From an uncultured Ruminococcus sp. (lineage in GTDB: Bacteria > Bacillota > Clostridia > Oscillospirales > Acutalibacteraceae), in contig UQCF01000006.1 in the NCBI GenBank assembly GCA_900539465.1, positions 62,001-126,000 of the forward strand: a stretch of 64,000 nucleotides of DNA, in the 5' to 3' direction. This document shows, one piece after another, positions 44,322-52,084 of this stretch; position 1 is the first letter of the stretch, and every line of letters starts with the position of its first letter. The position numbers were made by a program, and so were the translations under genes. Under the pieces are notes generated by a model, which saw nothing but the letters and a program-made list of their open reading frames with translations, made no database searches and was not told the DNA's origin.

Positions 44322-45245
44322 ATGAAAAAATTTCTTCTCTTTTTTTGGAACGGATTTTTTCTGTTAAAACAAAAAATTGCGGATATATTTTATCTTATCA
44401 AAGATTTTTTCTACACCCGCACTCACAAAGCGCCGAATATTATGACGTGTGAAGATACTCTCGATTATATTTTAAAAAATAATTGCTGCGTCACCCGTTT
44501 CGGCGACGCCGAGATGAAGCTTGCCTCCGGCACGGACGTGAGGTATCAGGTATCGGACGAGCTTATCAGAAAAAGACTGCGCGAGGTCATAGGCTCGGAT
44601 GAAAAAAATCTTTTGGTTTGTATTCCGGCGGTGTTTTCAAACGAGCAGCTCTCTGTTATGGAAGATAACCATGCAACCTTTTGGAAAAAGCACCTTGCAA
44701 GGTTCAGAAAATATTGGTACAGAGATTTAATTCCGGGCAAGGTTTACGGCGACGCTTTTATATCGCGCCACTACATGAATCTTAAAGATAAAAAGGGTAC
44801 AAACACAAAAGAATATTTTGAGAATATAAAAAAGCTGTGGGCAAATAAAGACGTTATAATAGTTGAGGGCGAAAAAAGCCGTCTCGGCATGGGCAACGAC
44901 CTTTTTGACTCGGCAAATTCTGTTAAAAGAATACTTGCACCGAGCACACAGTGCTTTCAAAAATATGACGAGCTTTTAAAAGAAGTAAAAAAGCACGGCA
45001 AAGAGCCTTTATATATTCTCGCTCTCGGTCCGTCTGCAACAATAATGGCATATGACCTTGCAAAAGAGGGATTTTATGCCATTGACATGGGCAATATAGA
45101 CACCGAATATGAATGGTTTAAAATGCAGGCGACAGAGAAAGTCCCCATTAAAGACAAAATGGTTTATGAGGCAGGTGCCGGCGAGGGTGTGGGCGAGGCT
45201 CACGATGAAAAATATTTAAGTCAGATAATTGCAAAAATTCTTTAA
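44322..45245 (+). CDS. GT-D fold glycosyltransferase (SP_1767/DUF1792 family)
   Basis: This family adds sugars, in streptococci to serine-rich repeat adhesins, using a DxE metal-independent or metal-binding motif. Here RFGDAEM places D62-A-E64 after the conserved VTRFG. The later block VEGEKSRLGMGNDLFDSANSVKRILAPSTQCF is typical of GT-D enzymes. LALGPSATIMAYDLAKEGFYAIDMGNID also fits. At 307 residues it is a complete single domain with a hydrophobic-basic N-terminus. It starts two bases after the ATPase stop, so it belongs to the export operon. The acceptor could be the exported glycan or a surface protein. Confidence 0.86.
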   Translation: MKKFLLFFWNGFFLLKQKIADIFYLIKDFFYTRTHKAPNIMTCEDTLDYILKNNCCVTRFGDAEMKLASGTDVRYQVSDELIRKRLREVIGSDEKNLLVCIPAVFSNEQLSVMEDNHATFWKKHLARFRKYWYRDLIPGKVYGDAFISRHYMNLKDKKGTNTKEYFENIKKLWANKDVIIVEGEKSRLGMGNDLFDSANSVKRILAPSTQCFQKYDELLKEVKKHGKEPLYILALGPSATIMAYDLAKEGFYAIDMGNIDTEYEWFKMQATEKVPIKDKMVYEAGAGEGVGEAHDEKYLSQIIAKIL

Positions 45246-45256
45246 GAGGTGATATT

Positions 45257-46279
45257 ATGCCGAAACTCAGCGTTGTTGTACCGGTTTATAATATAAAAGA
45301 ATTTCTGCCCGATTGTATAAACTCCGTTTTGTCGCAGTTCAACGGCAATACGGAGCTTCTTTTAATTGACGACGGCTCAACAGACGGCAGTGAAAAAATC
45401 TGCGATGAATTTTCATCAAATTATGAAAATATAAGAGTAATTCATAAAAAAAACGCAGGCGTTTCACAGGCAAGAAACACGGGTATAGAAGAAGCCGCAG
45501 GCGAATTTATCTGGTTTTTGGATGCGGACGATTTTCTTCTTGACGGCGCGGTAAAAGAAGTTTTTTCTCATTTTGATGAAAGCTCCGATTTTTACTGCTA
45601 CAAAAATTATTCAGTGAGTGAAGACGGCAAAGATTATTTTAACTCATCTTTTGAATATTCTTTTGTGGGTGAAGCGGACACACAGCAGATTTGTGTTCTT
45701 TTAAAAAATGCTTGCTCAAGCTGTATATTTCCCTATGTATGGCGTAATGTTTACAGAAAATCTTTTCTTATAAACAATAATATCAAATTTTTTAAAGGCT
45801 TAAATTACGGTGAAGATTCCATTTTCGGAGAAGAAGCTTTTTTAAAAGCAAAAAAGGTTATATTTTTTGATAAAAAAGTTATAGGCTATCGCCGCCGCGA
45901 GGGGAGTTTGAGCAAAAATAATACTTTTGACGATAAAAAAATAAAAGCAATAGAAACATATTGCTCTTTACGCGATGAAAAATATGAAACCCTGTGCAAG
46001 CATAAATATCCCGAATTTTATTTTGACGCAGGCAAACACACTCTTACAAATATTTATATGAACGCCTTTCTTTTAAAAATATATACGGGCGATGAAAAAC
46101 ATAAATATTCTATGATGAAAAAGGTAACAAAGCTGCCGATTATAAGGCAGGCTTTTAAAAGGTTTGATATAAATACCATCAAATCAAAAAGTCTTGACTG
46201 GCTCATGTTTTGGGCGGCAGAAAGAAAAATTTATCTTTTGGTTCACATAATAAGCAAATACATAATCTTTAAAAAATAA
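45257..46279 (+). CDS. Family 2 glycosyltransferase (GT-A fold)
   Basis: The 340 residues start VVVPVYNIKEFLPDCINSVLSQF and carry the nucleotide-binding IDDGSTDGS and the metal-binding DADD. GLNYGEDSIFGEEAF supplies the usual catalytic acidic region, and VIGYRRREGSLSKNN is the conserved YRxxxxS block. It is the last gene of the glycan operon, ending at the terminator shared with remB. The transferred sugar is not known. Confidence 0.88.
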   Translation: MPKLSVVVPVYNIKEFLPDCINSVLSQFNGNTELLLIDDGSTDGSEKICDEFSSNYENIRVIHKKNAGVSQARNTGIEEAAGEFIWFLDADDFLLDGAVKEVFSHFDESSDFYCYKNYSVSEDGKDYFNSSFEYSFVGEADTQQICVLLKNACSSCIFPYVWRNVYRKSFLINNNIKFFKGLNYGEDSIFGEEAFLKAKKVIFFDKKVIGYRRREGSLSKNNTFDDKKIKAIETYCSLRDEKYETLCKHKYPEFYFDAGKHTLTNIYMNAFLLKIYTGDEKHKYSMMKKVTKLPIIRQAFKRFDINTIKSKSLDWLMFWAAERKIYLLVHIISKYIIFKK

Positions 46280-46301
46280 GACTGTCTTAAATTGACAGTC
46301 T
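46272..46301 (-). terminator. Intrinsic terminator of the dnaN-yaaA-recF-remB operon
   Basis: On the minus strand an 8-bp perfect stem (AGACTGTC at 46294-46301 with GACAGTCT at 46279-46286) is followed by a T-rich TTATTTTTT tract. It overlaps the remB stop codon and the end of the convergent glycosyltransferase gene. The T-run is only on the minus strand. Confidence 0.78.
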
Positions 46302-46570
46302 CATTCAAAACCCTTGTTGGTCTGTATTCTTTTTAATAATGTTTGAGTTGAAATGGGCGAGATATAAACCGTATCTTCGCCCGTTTCTTTATTTTTGCAA
46401 AGAATAAAAGATTTGGGCAAATCAAAGCTTACGTCCACTATTCTTTTATTTTTTTGCATTGATGAGAGATAATCTCTTGTAATTTTAGACACGGTGGTAT
46501 TATCCATGTCAAAAATGCCTATAATTTCATCTGTTGTTATAACAGTATTTTCACCCAAATGCAAAAACAT
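46301..46570 (-). CDS. remB: RemB (YaaB, DUF370) small regulator
   Basis: The 89-residue protein begins MFLHLGENTVITTDEIIGIFDMDNTT, the pattern of DUF370/RemB, and has KSFILCKNKETGEDTVYISPI as the second half. In Bacillus the same gene sits directly after recF. RemA, the better known relative, activates biofilm matrix genes by DNA binding; the role of RemB is less clear. It follows recF by 11 bases. Genes gyrB and gyrA, which usually come next, are absent. A matrix-regulator relative near a giant secreted protein is of interest but not evidence of a link. Confidence 0.88.
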   Translation of the reverse strand: MFLHLGENTVITTDEIIGIFDMDNTTVSKITRDYLSSMQKNKRIVDVSFDLPKSFILCKNKETGEDTVYISPISTQTLLKRIQTNKGFE

Positions 46571-46581
46571 AAAAGCCTCCG

Positions 46582-47679
46582 TTAAATTTCTTTAAGAGTG
46601 CCGCTCTCTATTTCAAAAGCTTTGCCGTAATTTATTTTTGATATGTGAGCTTTATCGCAGCACGTCACAAATACCTGCCAGTTTTGAAGATATTTTAAAA
46701 GGTCGTTCTGTCTTTTGCCGTCAAGCTCGCTCATAACATCATCAAGCAAAGCCACTGGCTGTTCGCCGGAAATTTCTCTTATTATAAATCCCTCGGCTAT
46801 TTTTAAAGAGAGAGCACATGACCTCTGCTGACCCTGTGAGCCGTATATTCTCGCGCTTTTTTTATTAAGCTCTATTTCTATATCGTCTTTATGAGGGCCT
46901 GTCATAGTCATGCATCTGAAAATATCTCTTTTTCTGTTTTTTAAAAGAGAATCATATAAAATTTGCGACCATTCTTCGCTTGTCTGCCCCTCTTCTTTAA
47001 CGCTGTTTAAATAGCTGAATTCAAAATTTTCTCTGCCGCCCGAAATTCCGGCATAAATATCGGCAGTATATTGTTTCAGCTTTTCTATATAATCAAGCCT
47101 GTATTTTATAATTCTACCGCCGTATCTTGCAACAGATTCATCAAATGCAAATAAAAAATCTTCTTTTGTCTCACCGTCGTTTATCTTTTTTAAAAGTGCA
47201 TTTCTCTGCATAACGGCTTTGTTATAGTTAGAGAGCACCGCCGCGTAGTTGGGTTTTAAAAGACTTATCGCAATATCTATAAATTTTCTTTTTTCACTCG
47301 GTCCGTCTTTTATAACAGACAAAAAAGACGGTGAAAAAACAACTGCCTGAAATTCACCCAAAAGACGTCTGTGAGAGTCTTTTTTAATTTCGTTGATATA
47401 GACTTCTTTTTTTTCGCCGATTTCAAGTTTAACATTTTGTTCTCTGCCGAAAGCAAAAAAATCCATATTTATTTCGGAGCTTTTTTCATCATCTTTTATC
47501 AGTACGGCATTTTTACGGGTTCTGAAGCTGTTACAGCCCGTAAAAAGCCATATGCTCTCTATAATATTTGTTTTGCCCTGCCCGTTTTCGCCGTAAATGA
47601 CGTTTATATCTTCACAGGGAGAAAAACTTATTTCTTTTATATTTCTGAAATTTTTGATGTTGTGGTCTATAATTTTCAT
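46582..47679 (-). CDS. recF: DNA replication and repair protein RecF
   Basis: RecF is an SMC-like ATPase that loads RecA at gaps with RecO and RecR. The 365 residues have Walker A YGENGQGKTNIIESIWL at about 29-45, the signature YGSQGQQRSCALSLK and Walker B PVALLDDVMSELD. The start overlaps the yaaA stop by four bases. The window also contains recR, but not recO. Confidence 0.96.
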   Translation of the reverse strand: MKIIDHNIKNFRNIKEISFSPCEDINVIYGENGQGKTNIIESIWLFTGCNSFRTRKNAVLIKDDEKSSEINMDFFAFGREQNVKLEIGEKKEVYINEIKKDSHRRLLGEFQAVVFSPSFLSVIKDGPSEKRKFIDIAISLLKPNYAAVLSNYNKAVMQRNALLKKINDGETKEDFLFAFDESVARYGGRIIKYRLDYIEKLKQYTADIYAGISGGRENFEFSYLNSVKEEGQTSEEWSQILYDSLLKNRKRDIFRCMTMTGPHKDDIEIELNKKSARIYGSQGQQRSCALSLKIAEGFIIREISGEQPVALLDDVMSELDGKRQNDLLKYLQNWQVFVTCCDKAHISKINYGKAFEIESGTLKEI

Positions 47680-47927
47680 ATCAGACGAAAGATCCTGTTA
47701 TCAAACTCTACCTCATCGCCGGTGTGAAGCTTTTTTCCTCTTTGCGTACACACCTCGTTATTAACCTTAACTTCGCCCTCTTGAATAACTATTTTTGCAT
47801 GGCCGCCCGTTTGCACGGCGTCGCAAAGCTTCAAGAATGAGTCAAGCTTAATAAACTCTCCGTCAACCTTTTTTTCTGTGACGGGCTTTTCTTTTATTTT
47901 AAGTTTAAAATTTGCTTTTTTAATCAT
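47676..47927 (-). CDS. yaaA: S4-domain RNA-binding protein YaaA
   Basis: This 83-residue protein has an S4 fold: FIKLDSFLKLCDAVQTGGHAKIVIQEGEVKVNNEV followed by GKKLHTGDEVEF. It has the standard position between dnaN and recF in Firmicutes and is linked to ribosome assembly. The first 20 residues are a basic extension. It overlaps dnaN by eight bases and recF by four, so translation is coupled. Confidence 0.93.
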   Translation of the reverse strand: MIKKANFKLKIKEKPVTEKKVDGEFIKLDSFLKLCDAVQTGGHAKIVIQEGEVKVNNEVCTQRGKKLHTGDEVEFDNRIFRLI

Positions 47928-49035
47928 TTTTCTTTAACCTCACCGGTAATACAAGGAAGATAAAATCGTCACCCTCCGGCGGCAAAATAAGTATGGGCGA
48001 AACCGCGCCGTTAAGCTCTATTCTGACCATGTCGGTGTTGCAGGCTCTGAGCGCGTCCAGCAAATATCTGTTATTAAAGCCTATTTCAACCTTGTTGCCC
48101 TCTATTTGAGCGTCTATTCTGTCATTTGCAGTGCCGAGTGCCGTAACGCTGTGTACCTTAACTGAATCGTCTTCAAATACGCAGCTTACAAGGCTCTTTG
48201 TTTTGTCGGTTATTATAAGGGAAGTTCTTTCAACGCTGTCTATAAACTTTCTTGTGTCTATTTTAACCGTGGTAGAGGCAGTAACGGGTATAGCCGCCTT
48301 ATAATTTAAAAATTCACCCTCTAAAAGACGTGAAATAATGCTGTAACCGCCTGTTTCAAACAAAATATGTCGCTTGCCCACACCGAGAGATATGTAATCT
48401 TCTTTTTCTTCCGATACGGCAAGCTTCACGACCTCTGAAAGAGTTTTTGACGGAACTATAAATGTGATGTCGTCGCCGTTATAGTCAATTTTTTCTTTTC
48501 TTATTGCCATTCTGAAGCCGTCAACGGCAACAAGCTTTATTTCGCCCTTGGTGAGCTCAAATTTAATGCCCGTATAAACTACTTTGGAATCTGTTGTTGC
48601 AACCGCAAATATCGTTTGATGCACCATATCTTTTAAAAGATTTTGGCTTATCACTATCGGAAATCCGCCCTTAACCGTAGGGAGCTCGGGATATTCGTCT
48701 GCCGATATACCCATTATTTCATATTTAATGTCTCCGCTTCTGATAACGGCAAGGTTTCTCTCGTCGGATTCTACTTTAATAGTGCTGTTTGGTATTCTTC
48801 TGAGAATTTCACAAAGAACCCTTGCATTTAAAATAATAGAACCCTGTTCCTCTATATTTGCATTGACGGAGGTTGTTATTCCTATTTCCAAATCATAACC
48901 TGTGAGGATGAGCTCATTGCCTAAGGCTTTGATAAAAACTCCCTCAACGGCAGGTATAGATGTTTTGGTAGAAACTGCTCTTTGAACATTTTGACAAGCA
49001 AGAGAAAAAGCAGCAGTGTCACACTGGAATTTCAT
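47920..49035 (-). CDS. dnaN: DNA polymerase III beta subunit (sliding clamp)
   Basis: It forms the ring that tethers DNA polymerase III to DNA. The 371-residue protein starts MKFQCDTAAFSLACQNVQRAVSTKTSIP and ends HAL-like with FIFLVLPVRLKK. Conserved stretches such as LTGYDLEIGI, ISADEYPELP and GFRMAIRKE are present. The ATG at 49035 has AGGAGG upstream. The 225 bases before it hold the candidate replication origin. Normally dnaA is immediately upstream; here recR is. Confidence 0.97.
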   Translation of the reverse strand: MKFQCDTAAFSLACQNVQRAVSTKTSIPAVEGVFIKALGNELILTGYDLEIGITTSVNANIEEQGSIILNARVLCEILRRIPNSTIKVESDERNLAVIRSGDIKYEIMGISADEYPELPTVKGGFPIVISQNLLKDMVHQTIFAVATTDSKVVYTGIKFELTKGEIKLVAVDGFRMAIRKEKIDYNGDDITFIVPSKTLSEVVKLAVSEEKEDYISLGVGKRHILFETGGYSIISRLLEGEFLNYKAAIPVTASTTVKIDTRKFIDSVERTSLIITDKTKSLVSCVFEDDSVKVHSVTALGTANDRIDAQIEGNKVEIGFNNRYLLDALRACNTDMVRIELNGAVSPILILPPEGDDFIFLVLPVRLKKND

Positions 49036-49260
49036 AAAAATCTCCTCCGATTCCGTAATTATATATTATATATTTTTAGTAGTAGTAGTAGGGGATGTAG
49101 AAAATGTTTAAAACTCCCGAACGCAAGCAGTATCAAGAAATTTTCTCAAAATTTGAGGTGCAAACCGCTGTCAAAAAATTCTTGAAAATTCTGACAGATA
49201 TTTGACAATGTCAAAACTGTGCAAACCTGTCAGTCAATTGTCAAAAAAAGTGTGCAAAAC
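49036..49260 (-). other. Candidate replication origin (oriC) upstream of dnaN
   Basis: Reading the minus strand toward dnaN: DnaA-box-like nonamers TTTTGCACA (49251-49259), GTTTGCACA (49218-49226) and GTTTGCACC (49158-49166), several TTTGACA words and a TTGACAATGTCAA palindrome (49202-49214). Then TTTTCTACA (49096-49104), a C4 cluster, five perfect CTA triplets (49077-49091) and an AT tract of about 20 bases. Box, GC cluster, triplets and AT-rich tract is the order of the DnaA-trio unwinding module. The nonamers differ from TTATCCACA at one to three positions. No protein gene is seen here. Confidence 0.6.
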
Positions 49261-49860
49261 TCAAAGCTCGCTTCTGCCCTCTATTGCTCTTGTGAGAGTG
49301 ATCTCATCCGCATATTCAAGGTCTGCCCCAACGGGAACACCGTAAGCAAGGCGCGTAACCTTAAGACCCATAGGCTTTATAAGTCGGGATATATACATGG
49401 CGGTGGCTTCACCCTCAACCGTGGGATTGGTCGCCATAATAATCTCTTTAATGTCGGGGTCCGAAAGGCGCGATAAAAGCTGTTTAACGGTTATATCATC
49501 GGGACCTATGTTATTCATGGGTGATATTGCACCGTGAAGAACATGATAAAGCCCGTTATATTCTCTTGTTCTTTCAAAAGCTATAACGTCTTTTGGATTT
49601 TCTACAACGCAAATAACAGAGCGGTCTCTTTTATCGTCGCTGCAAACGGCACATTTTTCACCGTCTGTTAAATCACAGCAAATACTGCATCTGTGAATTT
49701 TTTGGTGAGCGTTGTTAATTGTGTCGGTAAAATATTTTATCTGTGCGTCGTTCATATCAAGAATATGAAAAGCTAATTTTTGCGCGCTTTTACTGCCTAT
49801 GCCGGGCAAGCGTTCAAAAAGCTCAATAAGTCTTGAAAGAGGCGCGGCAGAACCCGCCAT
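49261..49860 (-). CDS. recR: Recombination protein RecR
   Basis: RecR works with RecF and RecO in gap repair. The 199 residues have a helix-hairpin-helix (LIELFERLPGIGSKSAQKLAFHIL), a four-cysteine zinc finger (CSICCDLTDGEKCAVC), a Toprim domain (ICVVENPKDVIAFERT, and later MATNPTVEGEATAMYI) and a C-terminal RLAYGVPVGADLEYADEITL. Its start overlaps the ybaB stop by one base. The dnaX-ybaB-recR order is standard; being immediately upstream of dnaN is not. Confidence 0.96.
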   Translation of the reverse strand: MAGSAAPLSRLIELFERLPGIGSKSAQKLAFHILDMNDAQIKYFTDTINNAHQKIHRCSICCDLTDGEKCAVCSDDKRDRSVICVVENPKDVIAFERTREYNGLYHVLHGAISPMNNIGPDDITVKQLLSRLSDPDIKEIIMATNPTVEGEATAMYISRLIKPMGLKVTRLAYGVPVGADLEYADEITLTRAIEGRSEL

Positions 49861-50195
49861 TAAAACAGACCGGGAATAGAAAGTCCGCCTTTTGCTTTTT
49901 CAATTCCCTGCTCCATAGCGTCGTTAGCCTTTTTAATGCTCTCGTTAAGGGCGGCAATCAAAAGGTCTTCAAGCATTTCAATTTCGTCGGGGTCAACAAT
50001 ATCGGGCTCCATTTTTATAGAGAGAACCTCGTGAGAGCCGTTGACCGTAACCTCAACCGCTCCGCCGCCGGCAGAAGAAGTAAATTCGCTGTTTTCAACT
50101 TCTTCCTGAACGTTTTTCATATCCTCCTGCATCTGCTGGATTCTTTTCATCATGTTGCCCTGATTGTTGGGCATACCTGAAATTCTTGCTTTCAT
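49860..50195 (-). CDS. Nucleoid-associated protein YbaB/EbfC
   Basis: A small dimeric DNA-binding protein. The 111 residues start MKARISGMPNNQGNMMKRIQQMQEDMKNVQEEVE, and the core GGGAVEVTVNGSHEVLSIKMEPDIVDPDEIEMLEDLL is the YbaB signature. It sits between dnaX and recR with short gaps, as in most Firmicutes, and probably assists replication or repair. Confidence 0.95.
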   Translation of the reverse strand: MKARISGMPNNQGNMMKRIQQMQEDMKNVQEEVENSEFTSSAGGGAVEVTVNGSHEVLSIKMEPDIVDPDEIEMLEDLLIAALNESIKKANDAMEQGIEKAKGGLSIPGLF

Positions 50196-50214
50196 ATGTC
50201 AGCACCCTTTCGGT

Positions 50215-51798
50215 TTATTTTAAGTTATCTATTTTTTTTGCAAGGTCCTTTAAAGGGTCTTGCTTTGAGGCATTATTATCTTTTTTTCGGTAAATGCCGA
50301 GCCTGAATTTTTTGCCGGTCACTTTAATAACTGCGTCTTTGAGCGCGTTGAGGTGAAGCGGAGCTTTTATAAACTGCGGAAAAGTGGGGTTATCGCACTT
50401 TATCAAAATATGCTCGCCTCTTATAAATGCGGACGAACCCGAGAGTATGCCCGTCAGAGGAACATCGGTTTTTTTGACCTCGTTAATAACGTCGCCCCAC
50501 TGTGAAAAAGGAGTGTCTTCACCAATAATCTGCGTATTTTCGTCCTGGGCGGAACGTACCGCAGGAGGGGGAGGAGGTATAACCTCTTCTTCTCTCTTTT
50601 CTTCATTTTTAACGTAATTTTTTAAAGGCTCTGCCTTGGCGGCAATTTTTACCCCGTTCTTTAAAGCTTCTTCGATTTTTTCTATTCTTAATATAACAGA
50701 GCTGTTGTTGCCCGATAATTCGGGGGAGCAAAGCTTCACCGCCGTCATCTCTGTTTCTATCCGTTTATTTATGCTGTTTTTGATTGCAACAAGGGCAGAT
50801 TCGGTAACAGACAAATAATAAAGAATATCCTGAAGCTTAATTTCTTCTGCCTGTTTTTTATAAAGAGCCATGTCACTCTCAACACAAATTATGAGAGAAT
50901 AAGGGTCTTTGACGGTTTTGACTATCATCAGGTTTCTGAAATGATTTAAAAGCTCCGAACAAAGCCTTTCCATATCGCATGAGCGGTTGTGGAGCTCGTT
51001 AATCAAAGAAAGAGCCGCCGCCGTGTCTTTATTTTTAATCGCGTCAACAAGCTTAAAAAGGTATTCTTTCTCGGCAAGTCCCGCCGCGCTTCCGACCGAT
51101 TCCGCCGTCACTCTTTCGCCTGTGCCGGAGCATCTGTCAAGCAAAGAGAGCGCGTCACGAAGCGCACCGTCGGCAATTCTTGCAATAAGGAGGGCCGCGT
51201 CGTCATCAATTTCTATATTCTCATGTTCGGCAACGTATTTTACTCTTTTTGCAATGTCCTCCGGTGAAATTCTGTGAAAATCAAACCTTTGGCAGCGCGA
51301 AAGAATTGTTGCCGGAATTTTATGAACCTCGGTTGTGGCGAGTATAAATTTAACATGCTCCGGAGGCTCTTCAAGCGTTTTTAAAAGTGCGTTGAATGCG
51401 CCTGTTGAGAGCATGTGAACCTCGTCTATGATGTATACCCTGTATTTGGCGTTGACGGGGGTAAAATTGGAGTTGTCGATTATATCTCTTATATTGTCAA
51501 CACCGTTGTTGCTTGCCGCGTCAAGCTCCACAACGTCAAGAATCGTGCCGTCATCAATACCGCGGCAGATTTCACACTCGTTGCAGGGGCTGCCGTTCAC
51601 AGGGTGCAGGCAGTTGACTGCTTTTGCAAAAATTTTTGCGCAGGTGGTCTTGCCCGTGCCTCGTGAGCCGGTGAACAAATAGGCGTGCGAAACCTTGCCG
51701 GACATTATCTCGTTTGCAAGGGTAGAGGTTATATGCTCCTGACCCGAAACGTCCGAAAAAGTGCGCGGTCTCCACTTTCTGTAAAGCACCTGATACAA
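50215..51798 (-). CDS. dnaX: DNA polymerase III gamma/tau subunit
   Basis: The clamp-loader ATPase. Residues 1-360 include YQVLYRKWRPRTFSDVSGQ, Walker A GSRGTGKTT, the zinc cysteines C-x8-CNECEIC, Walker B VYIIDEVHML and the SRC motif ILSRCQRF. The C-terminal third is variable, with a proline-rich linker. I start it at the TTG 51798, because AGGATG lies eight bases upstream and this gives the usual (M)YQVLYRKWRP N-terminus. The ATG at 51807 has its AGG directly adjoining, and longer frames run through the SRP RNA gene. It is thus 527 residues. It starts 30 bases after the SRP RNA gene, as in Bacillus. Confidence 0.92.
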   Translation of the reverse strand: MYQVLYRKWRPRTFSDVSGQEHITSTLANEIMSGKVSHAYLFTGSRGTGKTTCAKIFAKAVNCLHPVNGSPCNECEICRGIDDGTILDVVELDAASNNGVDNIRDIIDNSNFTPVNAKYRVYIIDEVHMLSTGAFNALLKTLEEPPEHVKFILATTEVHKIPATILSRCQRFDFHRISPEDIAKRVKYVAEHENIEIDDDAALLIARIADGALRDALSLLDRCSGTGERVTAESVGSAAGLAEKEYLFKLVDAIKNKDTAAALSLINELHNRSCDMERLCSELLNHFRNLMIVKTVKDPYSLIICVESDMALYKKQAEEIKLQDILYYLSVTESALVAIKNSINKRIETEMTAVKLCSPELSGNNSSVILRIEKIEEALKNGVKIAAKAEPLKNYVKNEEKREEEVIPPPPPAVRSAQDENTQIIGEDTPFSQWGDVINEVKKTDVPLTGILSGSSAFIRGEHILIKCDNPTFPQFIKAPLHLNALKDAVIKVTGKKFRLGIYRKKDNNASKQDPLKDLAKKIDNLK

Positions 51799-51827
51799 AA
51801 AAATCATCCTATACATAAAAAATGAGG

Positions 51828-51975
51828 GAGCATTACCTTTATCATATGGCATGCAGGCGGACTGTGGCGCACAGTGCTGACCGCTTAATGCTGCTCGGTT
51901 CCCCGCCTGACATGGTTCACGGCGCTCCATCGCACAGGACCTACACGCCACATGATAAAAATAACGCTCCACACG
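51828..51975 (-). ncRNA. ffs: Signal recognition particle RNA (scRNA/4.5S-like)
   Basis: On the minus strand, the conserved helix 8 core reads GTCAGGCGGGGAACCGAGCA, with the GGAA tetraloop and the asymmetric AGCA loop that bind Ffh. The ends pair: GGAGCGTTA at the 5' side with TAATGCTCC at the 3' side, and an ATCAT/ATGAT block inside. The length is about 143-150 nt. A TTGATA/TATAAT promoter precedes it, and the closing stem is followed by a T-run, so it has its own transcript. The position just upstream of dnaX is standard in Firmicutes. Exact ends are estimates. Confidence 0.93.
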
Positions 51976-51987
51976 TATTACTAAACA

Positions 51988-52016
51988 ATTATAATATATA
52001 TAAGAAATTTTATCAA
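51988..52016 (-). promoter_or_regulatory. Promoter of the SRP RNA gene
   Basis: On the minus strand TTGATA (52011-52016) and TATAAT (51988-51993) are 17 bases apart. The predicted start falls 10-15 bases before the first paired base of the RNA. Confidence 0.8.
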
Positions 52017-52044
52017 GTATAAAATTAAATATTTTTAAAAATAA

Positions 52045-52074
52045 ATGCGACTGCGCTAAATTCGACAGCCGCAT
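52045..52074 (-). terminator. Terminator of spoVT with the repeat-family loop motif
   Basis: On the minus strand ATGCGGCTG (52066-52074) pairs with CAGTCGCAT (52045-52053), with one mismatch, followed by TTATTTTT. The loop TCGAATTTAGCG, with CTG/CAG, equals the terminal motif of the 195-211 bp repeats. It is 10 bases after the spoVT stop. Confidence 0.78.
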
Positions 52075-52084
52075 ATCTTTTTTA

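Noticed and set aside
50215..52074. 619-codon version of dnaX
   Set aside because: Its first 92 codons are the SRP RNA gene and promoter read as protein.
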